Below the pieces are notes generated by a model. That model was not told the DNA's origin. It saw only the letters and a program-made list of their open reading frames with translations, and made no database searches. A DNA stretch of 64,000 nucleotides. Source: an uncultured Cohaesibacter sp. GTDB lineage: Bacteria; Pseudomonadota; Alphaproteobacteria; Rhizobiales; Cohaesibacteraceae. A program made the translations under genes and the position numbers. Below are positions 25,310 through 33,008 of the stretch, one piece after another (within the stretch, counting starts at the first letter, position 1; every line of letters begins with the position of its first letter). The DNA lies in assembly GCF_963667045.1 (NCBI RefSeq), contig NZ_OY762934.1:2411501-2475500 (forward strand), written 5' to 3'.

Positions 25310-26524
25310 ATGTCTGTTGTTGCCCAGTTGCGCCAAGGCGGTGGCGAAGTCACCGATATCACAGCCACCATTGAAGCCTTTGCCAGTCGTATCGGCTGCG
25401 AGGTCAACGTGCTTCGCGCCATCCTTGAGGTGGAAAGTGGTGGCGATGACTATGATAATCAGGGCCGCCTGATCATCCTGCCAGAGAAGCACGTCTTTAA
25501 TCGCCAGTTGCCGAAAGGGCTGCGCAAGAAGGCTTTGAGTTTGCGCTTGTCGGCAAGCCAGTGGTCTCGTGCCAACTATAAAGGGCTTGGCGGCAAGGGA
25601 TCAGATCAGCGCTGGACGCTCATGGAAAAATGGGCGCGTCTCGATGAGGAGGCCGCGCTCAAGTCCGCCTCCTATGCTTCTTTTCAGGGGATGGGGTTCA
25701 ATCATCGCCTTTGCGGCTATGGCACTGTTTCCGAATTCGTCCTGTCTTTGGCTCAATCCAGCACCCATTGTGTTGAAGCCTTCCTTTCCTTCCTTGAAAA
25801 TTCCGGCCTTGCTGATGAGTTGCGTGAGAAAGACTGGGAGGGGATTGCCCGCCGCTACAATGGCTCCGGTCAGGTGACCCATTATGCAAACCTGATGCGC
25901 AAGGCATATGAACGCTTTGGCGGATCGGAAGGGGCAAGGAAGGGCAAAGCATCAGCTCGGTTCACCATGCTCCGGCTTGGCTCGGAAGGCTACATGGTCA
26001 AGGCCTTGCAGGAGCGGCTCTGCGAGCTGGGTTATCATGTCAAGGTTGATAGCGATTTTGGCCCTGCCACCCGCCGTGCAGTGGTGGCTTTTCAAGTTGA
26101 TCATGGCCTGAAGACAGACGGCATGGTTGGCCCCAAAACCCAATCTGCTCTCGAAGTCGCTGTACCGATCAATCTGCAGCTCGGTAATAGCCGGGATAGC
26201 CTGACGGTCGCAGACTTGCGCAATTCCGGTTCCGACACCGTTAGGAAGGCCGATTGGCTAACGCGGCTTGGCGGTGCAGTTCTGGGCACTGGCACCCTTG
26301 CCGGTGGGCTGGATGGGGCAGACCCTGGAGGCCTGCTTGATGGTCTGGGCCAAATGACCGCAACTATGCAGTCTCTTCGGGTGCAGCTATCACCACTCTT
26401 TACTTTGATTGCTGACAACAAGTGGCTGGCTTTCGGTCTGGTCGGCCTTGCCATCATCTTTGTCGCCCATCAGATCAAACAGCGCCGCTTGATGGATGCT
26501 CAAAACTGGAGGCATGTGGGATGA
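25310..26524 (+). CDS. Endolysin: N-acetylmuramidase domain, peptidoglycan-binding domain, C-terminal membrane helix
   Basis: 404 residues from the ATG at 25310 (GAGG eight bases upstream); a GTG at 25271 is the far alternative. The N-terminal domain is DUF3380/N-acetylmuramidase type, with the likely catalytic Glu in LEVESGG (E42) and ILPEKHVFNRQLP. A PG_binding_1 repeat follows (about 210-275: LRLGSEGYMVKALQERLCEL, DSDFGPATRRAVVAFQ). The C-terminus has a hydrophobic helix, KWLAFGLVGLAIIFVAHQI. It cuts the cell wall at lysis. The C-terminal anchor suggests the enzyme stays membrane-tethered until the holin acts. Confidence 0.88.
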   Translation: MSVVAQLRQGGGEVTDITATIEAFASRIGCEVNVLRAILEVESGGDDYDNQGRLIILPEKHVFNRQLPKGLRKKALSLRLSASQWSRANYKGLGGKGSDQRWTLMEKWARLDEEAALKSASYASFQGMGFNHRLCGYGTVSEFVLSLAQSSTHCVEAFLSFLENSGLADELREKDWEGIARRYNGSGQVTHYANLMRKAYERFGGSEGARKGKASARFTMLRLGSEGYMVKALQERLCELGYHVKVDSDFGPATRRAVVAFQVDHGLKTDGMVGPKTQSALEVAVPINLQLGNSRDSLTVADLRNSGSDTVRKADWLTRLGGAVLGTGTLAGGLDGADPGGLLDGLGQMTATMQSLRVQLSPLFTLIADNKWLAFGLVGLAIIFVAHQIKQRRLMDAQNWRHVG

Positions 26525-26946
26525 TTGGCTGGATCGTCAAGCTTGGCACCAAGCTCCTTTCCTTTTTGGGGCTCGATATTGTCGACCGGGTGCTGTCCTA
26601 TTTCGAGCATAAGGCTGATGGTCTGACAGAACGTACCAAGATCGGTGCGCAGATCACCATTGAAGAGATCAAAGCGGATGTCGCAGCCCGTAATGCTGCG
26701 CGTGACATTGTCATTGCCGAACAGGGCTGGTGGCTCACGGCCATGATCCGTCCGCTCTTTGCCTATCCCACCATTGCCTATTATGGCGCTGTCATCGCCG
26801 ACAGTCTGTTCCACTTCCAGTGGGATGTTGCCAAGCTGCCCGATCCAATCGGCGACTGGGCTGGCTGGATCCTTGCTGCCTATTTTGTCACACGTCCAAT
26901 TGAGAAGGTTGTTCGCGGCCTCAATTATCGGAAAGGAAAGTCCTGA
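26521..26946 (+). CDS. Holin-like membrane protein (3TM type)
   Basis: 141 residues from the ATG overlapping the lysin stop. Hydrophobic segments near the N-terminus (GLDIVDRVLSYF region) and at about 75-95 and 110-130, plus the QGWWLTAMIRPLFAYPTIAY block, resemble the three-TM holin family seen in gene-transfer agents and alphaproteobacterial phages. Coupling to the endolysin supports a holin role. Confidence 0.7.
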   Translation: MIGWIVKLGTKLLSFLGLDIVDRVLSYFEHKADGLTERTKIGAQITIEEIKADVAARNAARDIVIAEQGWWLTAMIRPLFAYPTIAYYGAVIADSLFHFQWDVAKLPDPIGDWAGWILAAYFVTRPIEKVVRGLNYRKGKS

Positions 26947-27152
26947 TGTCCGAGGAAATCCATGCGCAGCTTGGAGAAATCAAAGGCCTTCTGAAAGGGA
27001 TCGATGGAAAGGTCAATGGCCTTGATCACCGCCTGGAAAAGCAGGATGAACGCCTGCGCATGGTCGAGAGACGCTCCATCACCAATTCGGTGATCACCTC
27101 TGGCGTGATCTCGATTGGCTTTGCCTTCATCAAAGACAAGATCGGGATCTGA
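26946..27152 (+). CDS. Small coiled-coil membrane protein of the lysis module
   Basis: 68 residues. An N-terminal amphipathic coiled coil (IHAQLGEIKGLLKGIDGKVN) is followed by one hydrophobic segment (VITSGVISIGFAFI). This resembles XhlA-type accessory lysis proteins. The start coincides with the last base of the preceding stop. Confidence 0.6.
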   Translation: MSEEIHAQLGEIKGLLKGIDGKVNGLDHRLEKQDERLRMVERRSITNSVITSGVISIGFAFIKDKIGI

Positions 27153-27161
27153 TATCCGGCC

Positions 27162-27662
27162 ATGGCGCATAAAGACGAAAAAAGGACCGATGCCCGCAGG
27201 GCCTACATCCGGGATCAGCAGTCTGTTCCGGTCATTGCCTTGTCTATTGGTGTATCCGAGGCCACCGTGCGCCGCTGGAAGCGAGACGCCAAGCAGAGTG
27301 GTGACAACTGGGATGTGGCGCGAGCCGCGCACATGATGGCGGGTGAAGGGCTGGAGACGGTTGTCTCCGGTGTGGTCGAGCAGTTCGTCACCCTGTTCAA
27401 AGCCACCATTGAACAATTGCAGGATGATGGCAACCTGTCGCCCGAAGAGCGCGTCAAGGCCATGGCCAGCCTTTCGGATGCCTTCAACAAGATGGTTGCC
27501 AGTGCCGGTCGTGTCGCGCCGAAGATTTCCGAGCTTGGTGTCGCCAACGATGTCTTGCAGCGGCAGGCCGAGTTCATTCGTGAATTCTACCCCCAGCATG
27601 CCGCAGCCTTTCTGGAAATCCTCGAGCCCTTTGGTGAGCGCCTTGTCGAGGTTTACGGATGA
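27162..27662 (+). CDS. DUF1804 family protein, probable small terminase subunit
   Basis: 166 residues. The N-terminal helix-turn-helix (VPVIALSIGVSEATVRRWKR) and helical remainder match DUF1804, encoded just before the large terminase in Mu-like phages (Mu gp27). It should recognise phage DNA at the start of packaging. It overlaps the terminase start by four bases. Confidence 0.85.
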   Translation: MAHKDEKRTDARRAYIRDQQSVPVIALSIGVSEATVRRWKRDAKQSGDNWDVARAAHMMAGEGLETVVSGVVEQFVTLFKATIEQLQDDGNLSPEERVKAMASLSDAFNKMVASAGRVAPKISELGVANDVLQRQAEFIREFYPQHAAAFLEILEPFGERLVEVYG

Positions 27663-29305
27663 GCAAACCAGCCCTTAAGAAGCAGCTCAAATCAAAGGAG
27701 TTCCTGAACGGCTTGACCGACATGGCGGAAGCCTTCCGCCTGAAGATCGAGCTGGAGGTGGAAGCCTTTCCGATTGATCCCCGGTTGCGCGCCGAAAGGC
27801 AAAAGAAGGTTACGGATGCCGAGACGGGCTATCGCTTTTTTGCCGAGACCTATTTCCCGCACTATCTGACATCAGCGCCATCCATGTTGCATGAGCATCT
27901 TTATGAAGACCTGCCGATGATGGTGACTACGAAAGACGGCCAGAAACGGCTTGTCATCGCGCCGCGAGGATCTGCCAAATCCACCCATATCAGTCTCATT
28001 TTCCCGCTCTGGTGCATCGTCCGAGGGCTCAAGCATTATATTGTCCTGATCATGGATGCCTTCGAGCAGGCAGCCGTGATGCTGGAAGCCCTCAAGGCCG
28101 AGCTGGAGGTTAATCCGCGCCTCAAATATGACTTCCCCGAGATCTTTGGGCAGGGCCGTGTCTGGCGTGAGGGCGACATCGTCACCCGTAACAACGTCAA
28201 GGTGGAGGGCTTTGGTACAGGCAAGAAAATCCGTGGCCGTCGCCATGGCCCTTATCGCCCGGACCTGGCCATCCTTGACGATATCGAAAACGACGAGAAT
28301 GTTGCCAGCCCCAAACAGCGCGACAAGTTGGAAAGCTGGATCGCCAAGGCTGTTCTCAAGCTCGGCCCGACCGACGGCTCCATGGACGTGCTTTATGCCG
28401 GGACCGTCTTGCACTTTGATGCGGTTATCGTCCGCTATTCCAAGAAGCCCGGATGGCATGTCACCGAGTTCCGCGCCATCCTCCAGTGGCCGGATGATAT
28501 GGCGCTCTGGGATGCATGGGAAGAAACCTATCTCAATGAGGGCGAGCCGGAGGCTGATGCCTTCTATGTTGCTAACAAGGAAGCGATGGATAAGGGTGCG
28601 GTTCTCAATTGGCCGGCCAATCACTCTTTGCTTTTCCTGATGAAGGAGCGTGCGGGCGATCATGCCGCCTTTGAAAGCGAGTATCAGAACAAGCCCCTCG
28701 CGCTCGATAATCCCTTCCAGAGCATCACATGGTGGGTGCGGATCAATCGGGACTGGTTGTTCTTTGGCGCTGTCGACCCATCCCTTGGCAAGAATAATCG
28801 CAATCGCGACCCATCGGCCATATTGGTTGGGGCCTATGACAAGGAAAGCGCCATTCTCGATGTGGTGGAAGCTTCCATACGCCGTCGCGTTCCGGATCTC
28901 ATCATCGCTGACATCATTTCCATGCAGCGGGAATATCAATGCCAGATGTGGTTTGCCGAGGTCGTGCAGTTTCAGGAATTCCTGCGCACTGAATTGATCA
29001 AGCGAGCGGCAAATGCTGGCCTTGCCCTGCCTGCTTATCCAGTCTCTCCGATCATTGACAAGAACCTGCGCATCGAGCGGCTTCAGATCCCGATCTCCGA
29101 TGGGACGATCCGCCTGCATAAGAGCCAGCAGACCTTGGTCGACCAGCTTCAGCAATGGCCGATGGCGGATCATGATGACGGGCCGGACTGTCTGGAAATG
29201 CTCTGGAAGCACACTATTGAAATGGCTGCCACCACTCTGACCGCCACCAGTATCACCACTGCCGCCCCGACCAGTCAGGGCACGTTAGGAGGCTATCGAC
29301 TATGA
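27659..29305 (+). CDS. Large terminase subunit (Mu gp28-like)
   Basis: 548 residues. The ATPase has Walker A APRGSAKST (about 101-109) and an Asp-rich LAILDDIENDENVASPKQRD segment as Walker B/coupling region. The C-terminal RNase H-like nuclease begins with FFGAVDPSLGKNNRNRDPSA and continues with ILDVVEASIRRR. It packages DNA headfully through the portal, cutting host DNA beyond the prophage ends as in Mu. It overlaps both neighbours by four bases. Confidence 0.92.
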   Translation: MSKPALKKQLKSKEFLNGLTDMAEAFRLKIELEVEAFPIDPRLRAERQKKVTDAETGYRFFAETYFPHYLTSAPSMLHEHLYEDLPMMVTTKDGQKRLVIAPRGSAKSTHISLIFPLWCIVRGLKHYIVLIMDAFEQAAVMLEALKAELEVNPRLKYDFPEIFGQGRVWREGDIVTRNNVKVEGFGTGKKIRGRRHGPYRPDLAILDDIENDENVASPKQRDKLESWIAKAVLKLGPTDGSMDVLYAGTVLHFDAVIVRYSKKPGWHVTEFRAILQWPDDMALWDAWEETYLNEGEPEADAFYVANKEAMDKGAVLNWPANHSLLFLMKERAGDHAAFESEYQNKPLALDNPFQSITWWVRINRDWLFFGAVDPSLGKNNRNRDPSAILVGAYDKESAILDVVEASIRRRVPDLIIADIISMQREYQCQMWFAEVVQFQEFLRTELIKRAANAGLALPAYPVSPIIDKNLRIERLQIPISDGTIRLHKSQQTLVDQLQQWPMADHDDGPDCLEMLWKHTIEMAATTLTATSITTAAPTSQGTLGGYRL

Positions 29306-30912
29306 GCCGCAAATCCCGCAGAAATCGTGGTCGCAACCGGACGGCTCAGCAGGCAAGCGCGTTGCCCAAGCCGGAGACGAATGCCTCAGTGCCCAGAAAC
29401 GGGGGGCAGCTCATTGCGACGGCACAGAATGATATCACCATTCCCTTCTATTCGGACATTCTGGTTCCGCAGGATCCGACCATCAAGGAGAAAGGCCCGC
29501 ACAAGGGCCTCAAACTCTATGATGAGGTAATGCAGGATGGCCGAGCGAAGGCAACGCTCAGCAAGCGCTATTCCAAGATTACGCGCCGTGAATGGATGGT
29601 GAAGGCGGCCAGCGAAGACGACCGGGACGTAAAGGCCAAGGAAGGCATTGAGGCAATACTCGATGCGCTGCCCTTTGATGCCATTTGCAAGGATCTGGCG
29701 AAAGCGATCCTCAAGGGCTTTGCGATCTCGGAGATTGTCTGGGGGCGCAATGAAGATGGGCTTGTCGTGCCAGTCAGGATCAAGTCCCATGATCCGATGC
29801 GCTTTGCCTTTGACAAGGACTGGAATCCGCGTCTGCTGACACCGGGCAATAGCATTGAAGGGGAAGCCGTTCCCAAACGGAAATTCATCACGCACCGGTT
29901 TGGGGCGGAAGGCAACAATCCCTATGGCCTGGGCCTTGGTTCCGTCTTGTTCTGGCATGTGCTGTTCAAGCGCGAGGGAGTTGGCTTCTGGATGAAATTC
30001 CTGGACAAGTTTGCCGCCCCCATTCCCTTTGGCAAGTTCGCGGTCGGTACTCCGAACAATGAGCAAAAGAAACTGCTCAACTCCCTGATTGCCATGGTGC
30101 AACAGGGCGCTTTGGTTGCGCCAATCGGAACCGAGGTCAGCTTTCTGGAGGCTGCCCGTTCTGGCAACGCCTCTTATGAGGAATGGTGTCGGTTCTGGGA
30201 TGAACAGACATCCGAGGTGGTTCTCGGCAGCACGCTTTCGACCAGCGTCAAGGGGCAAGGCTCTCGCGCCGCCGCCCAAACCCATGCCGATGAGACCGAC
30301 AGTATCGTTGACGATGACTGCGACCAGCTTTCCGATACGCTGAATGAAACCCTGCTGCGTTGGATTACCGAGCTGAACTGGCCGGGAGCCAAACCGCCAA
30401 CCGTCTGGCGTCCACGTCCTCGCAATGAGAGCGAGGAGGAAGATCAGAAGAAGAAGACAGCAGAGCGTCGCCAGTCTGACATTCGTTCCCTTGATGCTGC
30501 GCGCAGACAGGGCTTCGAGCCAAAGAACCTGCAGGAATGGCTCTCGAGCGTATTTGATGCGGAAATGATCCCGGTTGAGGTGACGGTTCCTTCTGACGAT
30601 CAGCAAAGCGCCTTTGCTGATGATGAAGGTCCGGTTGCTCACCTGATTGACCAGTTGGAAGATCTGGCCGGGCCTCAACAGCAGATCTGGCTTGAGCGGA
30701 TCCGCGAGAGATTGACCGGAGTTGCCAGCTTTGGTGAAGCCTCCAAGGTTTTGCTGGATCTGTCTGGCCAATTGGAAATTGATCCGATGGGCCGCATTCT
30801 GGGCGATGCCATCGCGCTTTCCGAGATCACGGGCCGGTCAGACATCATTGACGGGACGGGGATTTATCCTTCCAAGGCTGTCGGCTCAAAAAAAAAGACC
30901 AAAATCCTGTAA
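29302..30912 (+). CDS. Portal protein, DUF935 family (Mu gp29-like)
   Basis: 536 residues. Typical blocks: FYSDILVPQDPTIKEKG, LKLYDEVMQDGRAKATLSKR, and GSTLSTSVKGQGSRAAAQTH near residue 315. It forms the dodecameric ring through which DNA enters the head. The last codons are GGC TCA AAA AAA AAG ACC AAA ATC CTG TAA, with a nine-A run containing the heptamer A AAA AAG in the portal frame, which would move ribosomes into the MuF frame. Confidence 0.92.
   Translation: MSRKSRRNRGRNRTAQQASALPKPETNASVPRNGGQLIATAQNDITIPFYSDILVPQDPTIKEKGPHKGLKLYDEVMQDGRAKATLSKRYSKITRREWMVKAASEDDRDVKAKEGIEAILDALPFDAICKDLAKAILKGFAISEIVWGRNEDGLVVPVRIKSHDPMRFAFDKDWNPRLLTPGNSIEGEAVPKRKFITHRFGAEGNNPYGLGLGSVLFWHVLFKREGVGFWMKFLDKFAAPIPFGKFAVGTPNNEQKKLLNSLIAMVQQGALVAPIGTEVSFLEAARSGNASYEEWCRFWDEQTSEVVLGSTLSTSVKGQGSRAAAQTHADETDSIVDDDCDQLSDTLNETLLRWITELNWPGAKPPTVWRPRPRNESEEEDQKKKTAERRQSDIRSLDAARRQGFEPKNLQEWLSSVFDAEMIPVEVTVPSDDQQSAFADDEGPVAHLIDQLEDLAGPQQQIWLERIRERLTGVASFGEASKVLLDLSGQLEIDPMGRILGDAIALSEITGRSDIIDGTGIYPSKAVGSKKKTKIL
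30891..30897 (+). promoter_or_regulatory. Candidate -1 frameshift site A AAA AAG at the portal/MuF junction
   Basis: The heptamer is in phase with the portal frame and identical to the E. coli dnaX slippery site. A weak Shine-Dalgarno-like AAGG lies at 30874-30877, 13 bases upstream. A -1 slip continues into MuF as ...KKK-DQNPVSFAEVG, giving a fusion of about 964 residues. Confidence 0.6.
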
Positions 30913-32195
30913 GCTTTGCTGAGGTTGGGCCATTTGATGAGGCGTTGGACTTCCATCGCCAGAAAGTGCGCCTGCCAACCCGCACCTGGTCTGATCTGCT
31001 CCATCATGGCCATGACCGGGCTTTTGTTGTGGCCGGTGCGCAAAAGGATGCACTGCTGGAAGACTTCCAGCAAGCCATTGATGATGCAATCGCCAAGGGA
31101 ATGCCGCTCAAGGGTTGGCTTGATAAGGATGACACCTATCATCCCGGATTCATTGATCGCTTTGACGAGATCGTCAAAAAGCACGGCTGGGATTACAATG
31201 GGGGCCGCAACTGGCGTGCCCGTGTCATCTATGAGACCAACCTGAAAACCGCCTATGCTGCCGGTCGCTATAAGCAGATGACCGACCCGGCCACGCTCAA
31301 GGCATTTCCGTACTGGCAGTATAAGCATGCCTGGGAACGCATTCCGCTTCATCCGCGCGAGGAGCATGAAGCGTGGGATGGGCTGATCCTCCGGGCCGAT
31401 GATCCATGGTGGCAAACCTATTATCCGCCTAATGGCTGGAAATGCGGTTGTGGGGTGCGGCCTGTCAGTCGCGCCAAACTCAAACGGATGGGCAAGGAAA
31501 CACCCGATACCGCACCGTCCATCCAGCACGTACGCAGAAGCGATCCTGGCACAGGCGAAGAGATTGATTATCCTGCCGGTGTCGATATGGGCTGGGCCTA
31601 TGCGCCAGGACGAACATGGGCGGACGGAACCATTCCGCGTGAGCTGCAACGCAGTAACCCAAAACAACTCACCTTACCCCATATTGATCCTTTACCTCAG
31701 ATGAGTGCGATTGCCCGTCCCGTGCAAGCCGAGGTGCTGCCCAAAGGGCTGGAGGATGCAGATTATGTTTCGGCGTTCTTGTCTGAATTTGGCGCTGATG
31801 AAAGTGAGCCTGTGCTGTTTCGGGATAAAGCAGGCCAAGTGCTCGTTATCGGTGAGGACTTGTTCAAGCGGCCCGATGGCTCGCAGAAGCTCAATTCTTC
31901 CCGCTCTGTTCAGCTCTTGCGCCTTGCCGAGGCACTCAAAGATCCAGACGAGATCTGGGTAGATTGGGAATGGCATAGCCATCTCAAGAAATGGGTGCTG
32001 AAACGCCGCTATCTCCGGGCTGCTCCCAATCTGGCAGGTCTCAGTGTCTTTGAATGGGGGCAGGATGGTTGGAGTGGCACCACCATCTACAATGCGGAAA
32101 CAGGCCGAAAGCGAAAACCAAACCTCAACCAGATCAATACATGGCGTCGTGGGGCGCTGTTGTTCCGTCGCGCTTTGTCTGCTGACGAAAACTAA
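30897..32195 (+). CDS. MuF (gpF-like) head morphogenesis protein with C-terminal PBECR2-type nuclease domain
   Basis: About 432 residues in the -1 frame relative to the portal. The conserved MuF N-terminus (GPFDEALDFHRQKVRLPT, then HDRAFVVAGAQKDALLEDF) starts upstream of the only in-frame start-like codon (TTG at 30945), and an upstream stop at 30849 leaves no ATG or GTG, so it is probably made by frameshifting. The MuF core has WRARVIYETNLKTAYAAGRY and WKCGCGVRPVS. The C-terminal 130 residues (LFRDKAGQVLVIGEDLFKR to LNQINTWRRGALLFRR) match the phage Barnase-EndoU-ColicinE5/RelE-like nuclease family 2, suggesting an RNase carried in the virion. Confidence 0.85.
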   Translation, partial: DQNPVSFAEVGPFDEALDFHRQKVRLPTRTWSDLLHHGHDRAFVVAGAQKDALLEDFQQAIDDAIAKGMPLKGWLDKDDTYHPGFIDRFDEIVKKHGWDYNGGRNWRARVIYETNLKTAYAAGRYKQMTDPATLKAFPYWQYKHAWERIPLHPREEHEAWDGLILRADDPWWQTYYPPNGWKCGCGVRPVSRAKLKRMGKETPDTAPSIQHVRRSDPGTGEEIDYPAGVDMGWAYAPGRTWADGTIPRELQRSNPKQLTLPHIDPLPQMSAIARPVQAEVLPKGLEDADYVSAFLSEFGADESEPVLFRDKAGQVLVIGEDLFKRPDGSQKLNSSRSVQLLRLAEALKDPDEIWVDWEWHSHLKKWVLKRRYLRAAPNLAGLSVFEWGQDGWSGTTIYNAETGRKRKPNLNQINTWRRGALLFRRALSADEN

Positions 32196-32196
32196 A

Positions 32197-32222
32197 AAAG
32201 GCAGCCGATGCGAGCTGCCTTT
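32197..32222 (+). terminator. Hairpin after MuF, possible terminator
   Basis: AAAGGCAGC pairs perfectly with GCTGCCTTT around an eight-base loop. The T-run is only three bases, so termination may be partial. Confidence 0.6.
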
Positions 32223-32225
32223 CGA

Positions 32226-32266
32226 GTGAAATCGGTATGGAGGCCCGCACCGGCCCCCGATTTCAC
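32226..32266 (+). repeat. 10-bp perfect inverted repeat before gpG
   Basis: GTGAAATCGG (32226-32235) and its complement (32257-32266) enclose a GC-rich 21-base loop. It directly follows the MuF hairpin, making a double structure in the leader of the gpG gene. Confidence 0.6.
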
Positions 32267-32303
32267 CAAGCTCTAATATAGCAAATCAGCAAGGATGTTT
32301 CAA

Positions 32304-32807
32304 ATGCCGTTCCTGAGCTTCACATATGACTATGCTTCCGCCGACCGGGAAATCCGCCGTCTTATCGACCGGATCGAAGACAAGGCTGCGGTTCATCGTG
32401 TCATTGGCATGGCGCTCTATGACCAGACGATGGATCGGTTCGAGAAGGAGGAAGATCCGAACGGCAACAAATGGCCCCCCCTGACGCCACTCACTCTCTC
32501 AAACCGTCGACAGCCCAAAGGGATCCTTCGTGATAGCGGCGAGCTGATCCGCTCGATCCATTTCACAGCCAGCGCTACCAATGCTGAAGTCGGTACCAAT
32601 CTCAATCATCCCAAAGTTTGGGTCATGCAACATGGTGCGACCATCAAACCACGCCGGTTCCAATCCCTGCGCATTCCTGTTGCTGGTGGGGCAGAAGGCT
32701 ACGTCTTCAGCAAGGGTGTGAAGATCCCAGCGCGGCCCTATATCGGCATCGGGAGACAGGACGAAGAGGTAATCCGGGAAGAGCTGGAGGGGTATTTGGG
32801 CGAGTGA
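32304..32807 (+). CDS. Phage virion morphogenesis protein (gpG-like)
   Basis: 167 residues from the ATG at 32304, eight bases after AAGGA; an ATG at 32295 overlaps that ribosome site. It shows the gpG family pattern: RFEKEEDPNGNKWPPLTP, RRQPKGILRDSGELIRSI, GATIKPRR and ARPYIGIG. In Mu gpG acts in tail/head completion. The KAP cargo gene follows on the other strand, separating gpG from gpI. Confidence 0.88.
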   Translation: MPFLSFTYDYASADREIRRLIDRIEDKAAVHRVIGMALYDQTMDRFEKEEDPNGNKWPPLTPLTLSNRRQPKGILRDSGELIRSIHFTASATNAEVGTNLNHPKVWVMQHGATIKPRRFQSLRIPVAGGAEGYVFSKGVKIPARPYIGIGRQDEEVIREELEGYLGE

Positions 32808-33008
32808 GAGTTTTGGCCAATAGTCATAGTTGGCTTTTTAAACGAGTTAGACCATTAACAAAGGCGGCCCATTCCTGCCGTTCGATCTTTGATGATCTGT
32901 TGCAAGGTATCCCCGTTTGCGGACTTTTGTTCAGAGTACAGCAGAGCGTCCCAGCCAAGAAACACTACTTGCTGACTGCAGCCAAGTATGTGAGCACATC
33001 AAAAAAAA

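Noticed and set aside
27872-29212. 446-codon reverse open frame opposite the terminase
   Set aside because: Antisense shadow; the forward frame has Walker and nuclease motifs.
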